A stretch of 9,381 nt of DNA, taken from QYQL01 sp041674265 (GTDB taxonomy: Bacteria > Verrucomicrobiota > Verrucomicrobiia > Chthoniobacterales > Terrimicrobiaceae). The notes beneath the pieces were generated by a model. That model had not been told where the DNA came from, made no database searches, and saw nothing but the letters and a program-made list of their open reading frames with translations. Position numbers and translations under genes: made by a program. Positions 1 through 6,639 of the stretch are shown here, one piece after another (position 1 is the stretch's first letter; each line of letters opens with the position of its first letter). The stretch lies in contig JBAYWC010000100.1 of the NCBI GenBank assembly GCA_041674265.1, positions 1 through 9,381 on the forward strand, read 5' to 3'.

Positions 1-2
1 AC

Positions 3-530
3 CTCAGCCTCTCGAGCCCTGCGTTGGGTCCTGTCTTTTCGATCGACGGAAATCTGACGCTCGCCGGAACCATGCGCATTGTTCAGGAGTCCCCGTTTCA
101 AGTGGGAAGCTGGCTGCTCTTCGCATACACGGGGAGTTTGACGAATGCAGGCATCTCAATCATCGGGCTGGATGGAAATTATTCTCTCACGTTCAACGAG
201 GGCAGCCACAGCGTCTACCTGAACGCCGTCCCCGAACCCTCGACCTACGCCCTGCTCGCCCTCGGCGGAGCCGCCCTCTTCCTCATCATGCGCCGAAGGA
301 AACCAACCCACTTAACACGGACGCCCCGGCGGTCCGTCCCTACCCCGGTAGGGCGCTTTCGCCGAAAGCGCCGACTGCATCCATTCCGCATTGCTTCGCT
401 GCGCTTCGGTTGTGCGCCCTGCACCAAACTTCCGACTTTTTCCCTTTGTTCCATGCGCTATCGCGCGGGTTTTCCAGATTTCGAATTTCCCAATCTCGTA
501 TTTCACCCAAACAAACCCAGGAAACACACC
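3..530 (+). CDS. C-terminal part of a PEP-CTERM surface protein, 5' end outside window, no stop codon of its own
   Basis: The frame is open from the left edge. The first ~75 residues are Gly/Thr/Ser/Asn-rich beta-strand sequence, as is usual at the end of autotransporter-repeat proteins. They lead into a textbook PEP-CTERM sorting signal at 228-302: VPEPS, then a hydrophobic segment (YALLALGGAALFLIM), then RRRK. In this family exosortase recognises the signal at the inner membrane and the protein is exported to the envelope or surface. Such proteins normally stop within a few codons of the Arg cluster. Here no in-frame stop follows, and the frame continues through basic, low-quality sequence (306-530) into the next signal peptide. 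The nearest stop is a TAA at 313-315 in the next frame, so a one-base indel would restore a normal end. The end coordinate marks where the next gene appears to begin and is not a stop codon. Confidence 0.75.
318..372. repeat. Cluster of three adjacent hairpin-forming inverted repeats (REP-like)
   Basis: Three palindromes sit back to back. CGGACGCC (318-325) pairs with GGC plus GTCCG (328-336) around a one-base bulge. CCCTACC (338-344) pairs perfectly with GGTAGGG (347-353) across 2 bases. GGCGCTTTC (352-360) pairs perfectly with GAAAGCGCC (364-372) across 3 bases. They fill the spacer between two PEP-CTERM genes where a terminator or REP element would be expected. There is no T-tract after the last stem, so a dispersed intergenic repeat is likelier than an intrinsic terminator. 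Similar hairpins occur at 6575-6618. Confidence 0.65.
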
Positions 531-533
531 ATC
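519..533 (+). promoter_or_regulatory. Ribosome binding site followed by an ATC where the start codon should be
   Basis: AGGA at 519-522, within CCCAGGAAAC, lies 8 bases upstream of ATC CTC AAA TCG. From that codon the protein reads as a standard signal peptide beginning (M)LKSL. Either the gene uses a rare AUC initiation codon, or an ATG has mutated or been misread. Competing starts at 453 (ATG) and 543 (TTG) have no suitably spaced Shine-Dalgarno sequence. Confidence 0.5.
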
Positions 534-3269
534 CTCAAATCGTTGGTTCCCGCTTTGGGAATCGCTTTGCTTTCCAGTGCAACCCTGCACGCGCAGACCG
601 ATGGAGATTATCAAAGCAATGCGGCATCGGGAGTCTTCGGAGACGCGAATAACTGGCAGGTCTTCAACTTCGGATCCTGGCAGACTGCGGCAACGCCTCC
701 CGACTCCACCAGCGGGGCCATTACGATCTCGGGTAACAATGCCCTTGCTGTCGCCACTTCGGTCACCATCGACCAGACCACGGTCGCGTCAATGGGCCAG
801 CTCACGATCAATCCCACCAAGACCCTCACGATTGCGAACGGCGCAGGCATGGATTTGACCATCGATGGAACGCTGCTGAATTCCGGCACTCTGGCGATGA
901 ATTCCGGGGCGACATGGCTGGTCGGAGCGATCGGGACTTATATTCACAATACCGGGGGCAACACGAGCTTTTTGAACTCCGCAACCTTTGTGCCGGGAAG
1001 CACCGTCATCTATCGCGGCAGCAGCACGTTGAATGCGTCCACAGCCGTCTCGGGCCGCACGTATTCGAATCTCACCTTCGAGTCCTCATCCGGGGCCTGG
1101 CAGCCGAATTCCTTATCTGGGTCGGGAACCTGGACGGTGAATGGAGATTTGATCGTGGGGGGTGCCACGGGAACGGTGAATCTTGGCTATGGCGCCTTCA
1201 CTGGCGCGACGAATTTCAACGATGACGTGGTCATTCATTCCGGCAGCCGCCTGGGCTCCGCAACAAATGGTGCGCGTTCCTTCACCATTGCCGCAACCAA
1301 GTCGCTCAACCTCGATGCCAGCGCGGGGGTCAACATAGCCAGCGGGCAGACTGTGACGATTGCTGGCGGAGGTCTTGCATTTGTGGCCGGTGGCGGTTTC
1401 GTTGCCGGGTCGGGCAATTTCACGCTCGACTCCGGCGCGACGATCAACATCAACGATTCGCAAGGGCTTGACGGCGCGATCTCCGTTTCTGGCGCCAAGT
1501 CCTTCTCGACCGGTGCCAACTATGTTTTTCAAACAGCGGGAGGCATGGGAGCTTCGATGCCCGTTGCCACAAACGGTCTTGTGCTCGCTGCAACTTCGGG
1601 AACAATCACGTTGGACGGTGCGGGATCAAGTCTCACCGTAAACGGACAATATAACCAAGCCGGAGGCACATTGGCCGCCGGGGCAACCCGCGACCAACTC
1701 GTGCTCGCCCGCACGGTATCCGATGGCAATCCCGCTGCCATTCTCGGCAGCGGCGCGATCATCGAAAGCGGAGTGAATGTGCAGTTCAACGGAGCCAACG
1801 CCACCACTATCCAGACAAATGCAGGTTCCGCACAAACGACGGTTGCGGGAGCCGTGGATCTGGGCGGAAACACCCGGATTTTTGATGTGGGAGAGGGATC
1901 CGCAGAAACCGACCTGCTCATCAGCGGTCAGATTTCCAATGGCGGACTGACCAAGAACGGCGACGGCAGGCTTCTGCTCACCGGAGCGAACGACTACTCC
2001 GGCGGAACGACGGTGAATGCCGGAACGCTGGCGGTCTCGGGTGCGGGAACCCTCGGGTCAACGGCGGGCTTCGTCACGGTGAACGGCGGCATCCTCAACC
2101 TTGGCGGAAGCACATTCACGGCAAGCGCCTTTTCCCTCAACGGCGGCAGCGTCCAAAACGGCTCCATCTCCTCAACATCCGGCACCGATTTCAGCCAGGG
2201 AGGCTCCAGCAACACAAACATCGAAGGTTCCGGCGGCGTGACCGTGGGAGGAGGGGCCACTGTCACTCTCAGCGGCAACAACACCTACAGCGGGGAAACC
2301 CAGGTGGATGGGACACTCATCGCCGGGAGCAGCACCGCGCTCAGTGCCAACAGCGCCTACACGGTGAACAGCGGCGCGACCCTCAACTTGAATGGCAACG
2401 ACAGCGCCATTGGCGGTTTGAACGGCTCCGGAAGTGTAGTCACCGGCAGTGCCGACCTTGGCGTCGGCTCCGGCTCGTTCTCCGGAAACATCTCCAGTTC
2501 CGGGCAACTCGATAAAACCAGCTCGGGAACCCTGATTCTCAGCGGATCCTCGAATACCCTCGGTTCGGCTCTCGTTTCGGAAGGAACATTGGAAGTCGCT
2601 GCAAGTGGGGCCACGGGTGGGGCTCCTGTGCGTGTGGTCAACAATGGGCACTTCAAGGTCAATGGCGGGGTCAATGCCGGAGGCAATGTCACTCTGGGAT
2701 CGGACACTGCCACTTATGAAAAACAGCTCAACGCGGGAGAAGACCTTGCCAATACGAATCCCATCATCAGCGACCTCGGAGGAAACAACACCACGGTAGA
2801 GATCGGTGGTGGCACGGTCGGTGACAACGCGAATCTGACGGCACAGGTCAGCGCCGGCGACAGCTCGATTCTCAGCGACAAAATCACGCTCAACGGCCTC
2901 GACGGAACCACTTTTCTCCTTGTGATGTATACAGCTCCGGAACTGCTCACTGCCGGAAGCTATCTGGGGTGGTTTGATCCTTCGGATTCCACCTGGAAGC
3001 TGGCCACGGATGGAAACTACGGCACTGCCGGATCGTTGGCCGGAAGCCACGAAATGACCTACCAGACATTTCTGGCGGACAACGACGGATGGAACGCGAC
3101 CACCATGCTCGGTGCCTACGGTGTGGACACCGCCAACGGCAGCGTCTGGGCCGTCATCGACCACAACAGCGAATTCGGAGCCGTTCCCGAACCTTCCACC
3201 TGGGCGCTCCTCACCCTCGGCGGTTCCTCCATCGCCCTCCTCGCCCGCCGGAAGAAACAAATGACCTGA
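531..3269 (+). CDS. Autotransporter-type beta-strand repeat protein with signal peptide and C-terminal PEP-CTERM signal
   Basis: This is a predicted exported surface or matrix protein of 912 residues if it starts at the ATC at 531. Residues 1-22 form a clean signal peptide: a Lys at position 3, the hydrophobic core LVPALGIALLSSATL, then cleavage after HA before Gln. A WxxxxxW-containing beta-helix-like region follows, rich in Thr, Ser, Gly and Asn. Three autotransporter-associated beta-strand repeats lie near residues 471-526 (LTKNGDGRLLLTGANDYSGG), 563-623 (VTLSGNNTYSGETQVDG) and 658-713 (LDKTSSGTLILSGSSNTLG). The C-terminus is VPEPSTWALLTLGG, more hydrophobic residues, then ARRKKQMT (residues 885-912), a PEP-CTERM exosortase signal. 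No beta-barrel translocator domain is present despite the repeat family's name. Start choice: AGGA at 519-522 lies 8 bases before ATC 531, exactly where an ATG would be expected. The only upstream in-frame ATG, at 453, lacks a ribosome site, and TTG 543 is too far from one. The frame is also open from the previous gene. Ligand and function are unknown. Confidence 0.85.
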   Translation: MLKSLVPALGIALLSSATLHAQTDGDYQSNAASGVFGDANNWQVFNFGSWQTAATPPDSTSGAITISGNNALAVATSVTIDQTTVASMGQLTINPTKTLTIANGAGMDLTIDGTLLNSGTLAMNSGATWLVGAIGTYIHNTGGNTSFLNSATFVPGSTVIYRGSSTLNASTAVSGRTYSNLTFESSSGAWQPNSLSGSGTWTVNGDLIVGGATGTVNLGYGAFTGATNFNDDVVIHSGSRLGSATNGARSFTIAATKSLNLDASAGVNIASGQTVTIAGGGLAFVAGGGFVAGSGNFTLDSGATININDSQGLDGAISVSGAKSFSTGANYVFQTAGGMGASMPVATNGLVLAATSGTITLDGAGSSLTVNGQYNQAGGTLAAGATRDQLVLARTVSDGNPAAILGSGAIIESGVNVQFNGANATTIQTNAGSAQTTVAGAVDLGGNTRIFDVGEGSAETDLLISGQISNGGLTKNGDGRLLLTGANDYSGGTTVNAGTLAVSGAGTLGSTAGFVTVNGGILNLGGSTFTASAFSLNGGSVQNGSISSTSGTDFSQGGSSNTNIEGSGGVTVGGGATVTLSGNNTYSGETQVDGTLIAGSSTALSANSAYTVNSGATLNLNGNDSAIGGLNGSGSVVTGSADLGVGSGSFSGNISSSGQLDKTSSGTLILSGSSNTLGSALVSEGTLEVAASGATGGAPVRVVNNGHFKVNGGVNAGGNVTLGSDTATYEKQLNAGEDLANTNPIISDLGGNNTTVEIGGGTVGDNANLTAQVSAGDSSILSDKITLNGLDGTTFLLVMYTAPELLTAGSYLGWFDPSDSTWKLATDGNYGTAGSLAGSHEMTYQTFLADNDGWNATTMLGAYGVDTANGSVWAVIDHNSEFGAVPEPSTWALLTLGGSSIALLARRKKQMT

Positions 3270-3302
3270 ACGCGCCGGCTTATCGACAAGAGGACTGACT
3301 GC

Positions 3303-3563
3303 ATGAATCCGAACGCCTTCAAAATTGCTCTTTTGGATGACCATCCCATGATGTTGTTCGGGCTCATTGGCGATGGATGCGGAACAAAAGATATCGCGAC
3401 CACCCTCGGGATCAGCCTGAAGACCGTGGAGACGCACCGCGAAAACATCAAGTGCAAGCTGGGGATCACCCGCATTGAAAAGCTCATCAGCGATGCGTCG
3501 CGTTGGCGGGCATCCTGTTTTTCCACGGATTCCGATCCGGATCTTGCGGCGGTGTCCGGCTGA
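3303..3563 (+). CDS. Internally deleted NarL/LuxR-type response regulator (start of receiver joined to HTH), probably a remnant
   Basis: Residues 4-20 (NAFKIALLDDHPMMLFG) are the first strand and acidic pair (D12, D13) of a response-regulator receiver. From residue ~21 the chain jumps straight to a complete LuxR-type helix-turn-helix: IGDGCGTKDIATTLGIS, then LKTVETHRENIKCKLGI, then IEKLISDASRW as the last helix. A normal family member is about 200-220 residues and this one has 86. The lost part includes the phosphoacceptor Asp, the conserved Ser/Thr and the Lys, so it cannot work as a phosphorylated switch. It could still bind DNA if expressed. A good ribosome site (AAGAGGA, 3288-3294) precedes the ATG by 8 bases. 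The gene starts 33 bp after the PEP-CTERM gene stop, so the two may be co-transcribed. Sequence resembling the missing receiver middle appears just past the stop. Whether it is a functional mini-regulator or decay is open. Confidence 0.65.
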   Translation: MNPNAFKIALLDDHPMMLFGLIGDGCGTKDIATTLGISLKTVETHRENIKCKLGITRIEKLISDASRWRASCFSTDSDPDLAAVSG

Positions 3564-3726
3564 CAAGGAGGCCATGGCCCCCTGCGGATCATCTCCCAGA
3601 CTGGCTCAGGCACGGAAGCCATCCGCGAAATCCCCTCGGATCCGCCTCCTGAAAATCAGCGTTTTCAACGTGGTCGCAAAAGGTCCCGCTGTCGTGGAAA
3701 ATGTTCCCGTTGTCGGCACATTATAA
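3564..3726 (+). pseudogene. Displaced receiver-domain fragment downstream of the truncated response regulator
   Basis: Reading on in the same frame past the TGA at 3561-3563, bases 3579-3647 encode PLRIISQTGSGTEAIREIPS followed by DPP. This resembles receiver strand 2 and helix 2 (the usual pattern is VVGEAxxGxEALxxI, then PD). After a shift of one frame the DNA reads LLKISVFNVV, loosely like strand 3 (usual LLDISMP) but with Lys at the phosphoacceptor position. The piece would fit in the gap of the upstream gene, which suggests rearrangement and not simple deletion. An ATG at 3574 has an AAGGAGG only 2 bases upstream, too close for efficient initiation, and opens a 50-codon frame ending at 3726. 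The match is by eye. The rest of the gap to 3772 holds only an imperfect 11-bp direct repeat. Confidence 0.4.
3684..3715. repeat. Imperfect 11-bp direct repeat, 21-bp period
   Basis: TCCCGCTGTCG at 3684-3694 and TCCCGTTGTCG at 3705-3715 match at 10 of 11 positions. They lie in the convergent gap between the response-regulator remnant and the phosphorylase gene. Two copies only; it may be accidental or the residue of a small duplication. Confidence 0.35.
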
Positions 3727-3772
3727 CTGTTCTTTGTCACTCATGGTGTCTAACTTTCTTTTTAGAAGCGGG

Positions 3773-4549
3773 TTACTGCATCAGCGGCAGGGCCTCGCGG
3801 AGGATTTCGATGAGGGATCCCGCGGCGGATTTTCCCATCGCGGTGACCTCGCCATGATTCAGAAGTTCGCCGGAAAGGCCGGCACCCCAATTTGTCAGGC
3901 AGGAAAACGCGGCCACCTCCATGCCCAGGGCACGGGCTTGGATGGCTTCCGGGACCGTGGACATTCCGACGGCATCGGCCCCCAGGCGCTGGAGCATCCG
4001 GACTTCCGCCGGGGTCTCGTATTGGGGGCCGCGCATGGCGGCATAGACGCCTTCGCGCAAAATTTTTCCCTGCCGCGATGCGACCTGGTGGAAGAGATTC
4101 CGCAGCCTGCGGCTGTAGACTTCGCTCATGTCCACGAAATGCGGTCCGCCCCGCAGCGGGGTTTGGCCGGTCAGATTGAGGTGGTCGGAGAGCATCATCC
4201 ACGAGCCGGGAGAAAAATCCGGATTCACTGTTCCGGCCGCATTGGTGAGGATCAGCGAGCGGATTCCGATTTGATGCATCAGGACCACTGCGCGCACCAC
4301 GTCCGAGGCTTTCCATCCCTCGTAGAGATGAACGCGCCCCTGCGCGATCAGAAGCGGGCGGTTTTCCAGGCGGGCCACCACAAAGCGTCCGGCATGACCG
4401 GGGACTTTCGAAACGGGCAGATCCAGTCCGGAGTATTCGTGCGAGCCGATGTGCCCCAGGCCCTCGGCAAAGGGTCCGAGGCCGGAACCCAGGACGATCG
4501 CCGTTGTTGCCCCGCACCCGGCGAGTTCACGCGGGATGGATTTTTTCAT
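3773..4549 (-). CDS. punA: Purine nucleoside phosphorylase, trimeric (family II) type
   Basis: This cytoplasmic enzyme of 258 residues cleaves purine ribo- and deoxyribonucleosides with phosphate to give the free base and (deoxy)ribose-1-phosphate, in purine salvage. Visible family motifs in order are GSGLG (21-25, phosphate-binding Ser22), GRVHLYEG (71-78, with the His of the active site), TNAAG (102-106), MLSDHLNL (119-126), GPQYETPAE (174-182, with the purine-binding Glu178), GADAVGMSTVPE (190-201) and TN (219-220). Asn at 220 is the residue that in this family favours guanine and hypoxanthine over adenine. Length matches the ~260-290 residue family. The ATG at 4549 is preceded by an in-frame TGA close upstream, which limits the N-terminus; the ribosome site is weak. 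It is the last gene of the hldD cluster, 38 bp after hldD. The symbol punA is used for the bacterial trimeric class; xapA- or pupG-type naming is also possible. Confidence 0.94.
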   Translation of the reverse strand: MKKSIPRELAGCGATTAIVLGSGLGPFAEGLGHIGSHEYSGLDLPVSKVPGHAGRFVVARLENRPLLIAQGRVHLYEGWKASDVVRAVVLMHQIGIRSLILTNAAGTVNPDFSPGSWMMLSDHLNLTGQTPLRGGPHFVDMSEVYSRRLRNLFHQVASRQGKILREGVYAAMRGPQYETPAEVRMLQRLGADAVGMSTVPEAIQARALGMEVAAFSCLTNWGAGLSGELLNHGEVTAMGKSAAGSLIEILREALPLMQ

Positions 4550-4587
4550 GAGAGAGCATTCAACTCATGGTCCCGGAAGATGCGTTT

Positions 4588-5661
4588 TTACTCCCCGAGG
4601 CGTTTGCCGGGCAGGAGGTAGTTCACGGCATAATCGCGGACCGCTTCTTCGAGCGGGGTGGTCGGCTTGCTGTAGCCCGTGTCGCGAAGTTTGGAAATCC
4701 CGGCGCAGGTATAATATTGGTATTGGCCGCGGATGTTCTCCGGCATCTCGATGAACTCGATTTTCGGAGATTGCCCGAGCGCCGAAAAAAGTGCGGTCGC
4801 CAGGTCGGCCCATGTCCGGGCCACGCCCGATCCGACATTGAAAAGGCCGCCTGTTTCCTCCTCGGCAAGGTGAAGCGTCATGTCCACGGCATCCTTCACA
4901 TAGATGAAATCCCGCTGCTGGCCGCCGTCCGGGTATTCCGGCCTGTAGCTTTTGAACAGGCGGATGAGACCGGTCGAGCGGATCTGTTCGTAGGCTTTGC
5001 AAACCAGGCTGCGCATGTCGCCTTTGTGGTATTCATTCGGTCCGAAGACATTGAAATACTTGAGGCCGACAATGTCCGGGAGAATCTCCTCGCGCCACGC
5101 GTAGAGATCGAAAAGCTGCTTGGAATAGCCGTAGAGGTTCAGCGGGCGGAAGACGCGAAGGTTTTCGCTTTTGTCATCCATCCCCGCGGAGCCATCGCCA
5201 TAGGTGGCCGCCGAGGAGGCATAGACGAACCTCGCTCCCATGGCCAACGACCATTTGCAAAGGGCCTTGGTATAGGCGTAGTTGTTTTCGAGGACGTAGG
5301 CCGCGTCCGTTACCGTGGTGGAGGAGCAGGCGCCGAGGTGAAAAACAGCCGCGAATTTTCCGTAGTAGTCGGGATCGCGGTCGATCACCTCCAGGAATTC
5401 CCCGGCGGCCACGTAGTCCTCGAATTCCAGAGGAAGCAGGTTTCTCCATTTCTCGTCTTCCCCGAGAAAATCCGTGACGACGATCTGCCGGAGTCCCCGG
5501 CGGTTGAGTTCATGCACCAGCGCGCTCCCGATAAACCCGCCGGCCCCGGTGACCAGGACACGGGCCTTTTCGTGGAGAAGCGTATCGCGCGGAGGGGGGA
5601 TTTTTGGCGCTGTGGGCCCCGCTCTTTTGACTCTGCCTGCTGCAAATGGTGTGGGTTTCAC
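4588..5661 (-). CDS. hldD: ADP-L-glycero-D-manno-heptose 6-epimerase
   Basis: The enzyme converts ADP-D-glycero-D-manno-heptose to the L-glycero form, the last step in making the heptose donor for the LPS inner core. It is a cytoplasmic extended short-chain dehydrogenase. The NAD(P)-binding motif TGAGGFIGS is at 38-46, followed by HLGACSSTT (108-116), YASSAATYGDG (147-157), the catalytic pair in YGYSK (Tyr177, Lys181), YFNVFGPNEYHKGDM and QQRDFIYVKDAVD. These follow E. coli HldD closely (HEGACSSTT, YASSAATYGG, NVYGYSKFLFD, YFNVYGPREGHKGSM). The start is GTG at 5661, directly after the TAA of the upstream TPR gene (TAAGTG), so initiation is probably by translational coupling; no clear ribosome site is seen. 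The product has ~32 extra N-terminal residues, basic and Pro-rich, before the Rossmann fold. I see no better ATG, GTG or TTG near the fold. Its presence indicates an LPS-bearing outer membrane. Confidence 0.96.
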   Translation of the reverse strand: MKPTPFAAGRVKRAGPTAPKIPPPRDTLLHEKARVLVTGAGGFIGSALVHELNRRGLRQIVVTDFLGEDEKWRNLLPLEFEDYVAAGEFLEVIDRDPDYYGKFAAVFHLGACSSTTVTDAAYVLENNYAYTKALCKWSLAMGARFVYASSAATYGDGSAGMDDKSENLRVFRPLNLYGYSKQLFDLYAWREEILPDIVGLKYFNVFGPNEYHKGDMRSLVCKAYEQIRSTGLIRLFKSYRPEYPDGGQQRDFIYVKDAVDMTLHLAEEETGGLFNVGSGVARTWADLATALFSALGQSPKIEFIEMPENIRGQYQYYTCAGISKLRDTGYSKPTTPLEEAVRDYAVNYLLPGKRLGE

Positions 5662-6309
5662 TTAGCGAAGCTTGATTCCAAGATCCTGGAAGGTTTCATC
5701 GAACAAAGCGGTTTTTGGGCCGAAAATATACTGGGCGCCGGTGACATATTCGAGGGCCTTCTTGTTGTTTCCATTTTTGGACTCCCAGGCGGCCTGGCCG
5801 TAATACCATGCCGGCGTGTCGCCCGGGCACTTGATGTTCTTCAAGGATTTTGCGGCATCCTCCTTGTTCCCGAGCTGGAGCTGGCAGAGGAAGACCTTGA
5901 ACTGGAGAAGTTCATTCCGCGGGTCCTTCTGCTGCATCTTCTGGAAATACTCCAGGGCTTCCGCATACCGGCGCTGCAGAAAGAGAAGCTCGCCCACATT
6001 GAATTTCGCGGGAAAGAAATCCGGCAGTTTTTCCAGGGCCTTGTCGAAGTGCCTCTGCGCGGTCGCATAATCCTTCTTTTTGGTATAGGCGGCGCCGAGA
6101 AGGTTCTGGATGAAGGCGTCATCGGGCATTTTCGCATCCAAAGCCCGAAGCTTGTCCAAGGCGGCATCGTAGTTTTTCGCATCAAACTCCACAAGCGCAG
6201 CCTGGATCAAAAGCCTCGATTCGCGTGAAACTTCCGGTGGCGCAGACTGTGCTTTCACGAAAAGAACTCCCGCCAAAAAGGCGGCAAGGATGAGGGTCGG
6301 AGTTTTCAA
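5662..6309 (-). CDS. Secreted tetratricopeptide-repeat protein
   Basis: A predicted periplasmic or envelope protein of 215 residues, starting at TTG 6309. From that codon the N-terminus is a standard signal peptide, MKTPTLILAAFLAGVLFVKA, with cleavage before Gln21. The body is helical repeats of TPR type: about 34-65 (YDAALDKLRALDAKMPD), 66-99 (LLGAAYTKKKDYATAQRHFD), 100-133 (VGELLFLQRRYAEALEYFQ) and weaker repeats to ~195. TPRs usually mediate protein-protein contacts; the partner is not evident. The frame is open well upstream to 6621, but that part lies in hairpin repeats and has no coding character. No strong ribosome site precedes the TTG. Its stop abuts the hldD start, so it is probably the first gene of a TPR-hldD-phosphorylase operon. 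Confidence 0.82.
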   Translation of the reverse strand: MKTPTLILAAFLAGVLFVKAQSAPPEVSRESRLLIQAALVEFDAKNYDAALDKLRALDAKMPDDAFIQNLLGAAYTKKKDYATAQRHFDKALEKLPDFFPAKFNVGELLFLQRRYAEALEYFQKMQQKDPRNELLQFKVFLCQLQLGNKEDAAKSLKNIKCPGDTPAWYYGQAAWESKNGNNKKALEYVTGAQYIFGPKTALFDETFQDLGIKLR

Positions 6310-6449
6310 AACGAAGTCATTATGAAGCCGGCAGGGGCCGCGGTCAATCGCGCTTGTCCACCCCGGATCCGCGCGTAACGCCAAGAATGGGAAAGGCGAA
6401 CCGCGTGAGCCCATATATCGCGGCTCGGACGGAGTCTCGCCCTCCCTCG

Positions 6450-6473
6450 CGTTATCGATGTGGCATCGATACG
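6450..6473. repeat. Hairpin-forming inverted repeat
   Basis: CGT-T-ATCGATG (6450-6460) pairs with CATCGAT-ACG (6464-6473) across TGG. That is ten matched pairs with one unpaired T. No T-tract follows on either strand. Confidence 0.6.
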
Positions 6474-6574
6474 TTTCCCTTCCATTTCTCCAAGCCGGTC
6501 CGCGCGGGCTCCGCTCTCGATCCAGACCCGTTTGATCAACTCTCCGCATACAAGTCTCACCAGCCCAACGGTGG

Positions 6575-6618
6575 CCGGGGTCTTCCACCCCGGAGGAGTG
6601 CGCCGCTTCGCAGCGCAC
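6575..6618. repeat. Pair of adjacent hairpin-forming inverted repeats
   Basis: CCGGGGT (6575-6581) pairs perfectly with ACCCCGG (6587-6593) over a 5-base loop. GTGCGCCGC (6598-6606) pairs with GCAGCGCAC (6610-6618) over TTC with one mismatch. Both lie just downstream of the phoH stop at 6640. They could protect or terminate the phoH transcript, or be REP-like elements of the same class as the 318-372 cluster. Confidence 0.6.
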
Positions 6619-6639
6619 CAACGCGGGCGGAACGGACTT

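Larger units (their letters stand above)
6310..6639. other. Repeat-filled intergenic gap between phoH and the TPR gene
   Basis: There is no credible gene in this 330-bp gap; frames that cross it encode Arg/Pro/Ser-rich sequence without family character. It contains at least three hairpin-forming inverted repeats (6450-6473, 6575-6593, 6598-6618) separated by GC-rich sequence such as CTCGGACGGAGTCTCGCCCT (6424-6443). I recall similar GGAGTCTCGCCCT-type strings as dispersed elements in verrucomicrobial genomes, but cannot confirm that here. It may also carry the phoH terminator and the promoter of the TPR operon, neither of which I can pin down. Confidence 0.6.

Noticed and set aside
318..372. 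CRISPR array suggested by clustered palindromes
   Set aside because: The three stems differ in sequence, and there are no equal repeats with spacers.
2172..3575. Long open frame of 467 codons on the - strand, antisense to the PEP-CTERM gene
   Set aside because: It has no recognisable domain and lies opposite a clearly real protein whose Gly/Ser/Thr/Asn codons keep the antisense frames open.
3701..4621. 306-codon + strand frame opposite the phosphorylase
   Set aside because: It is antisense to a well-supported enzyme, and its composition is the mirror of that gene's codons.
4567..6228. 553-codon + strand frame across hldD and the TPR gene
   Set aside because: It is an antisense shadow covering two recognisable genes; no domain of its own is seen.
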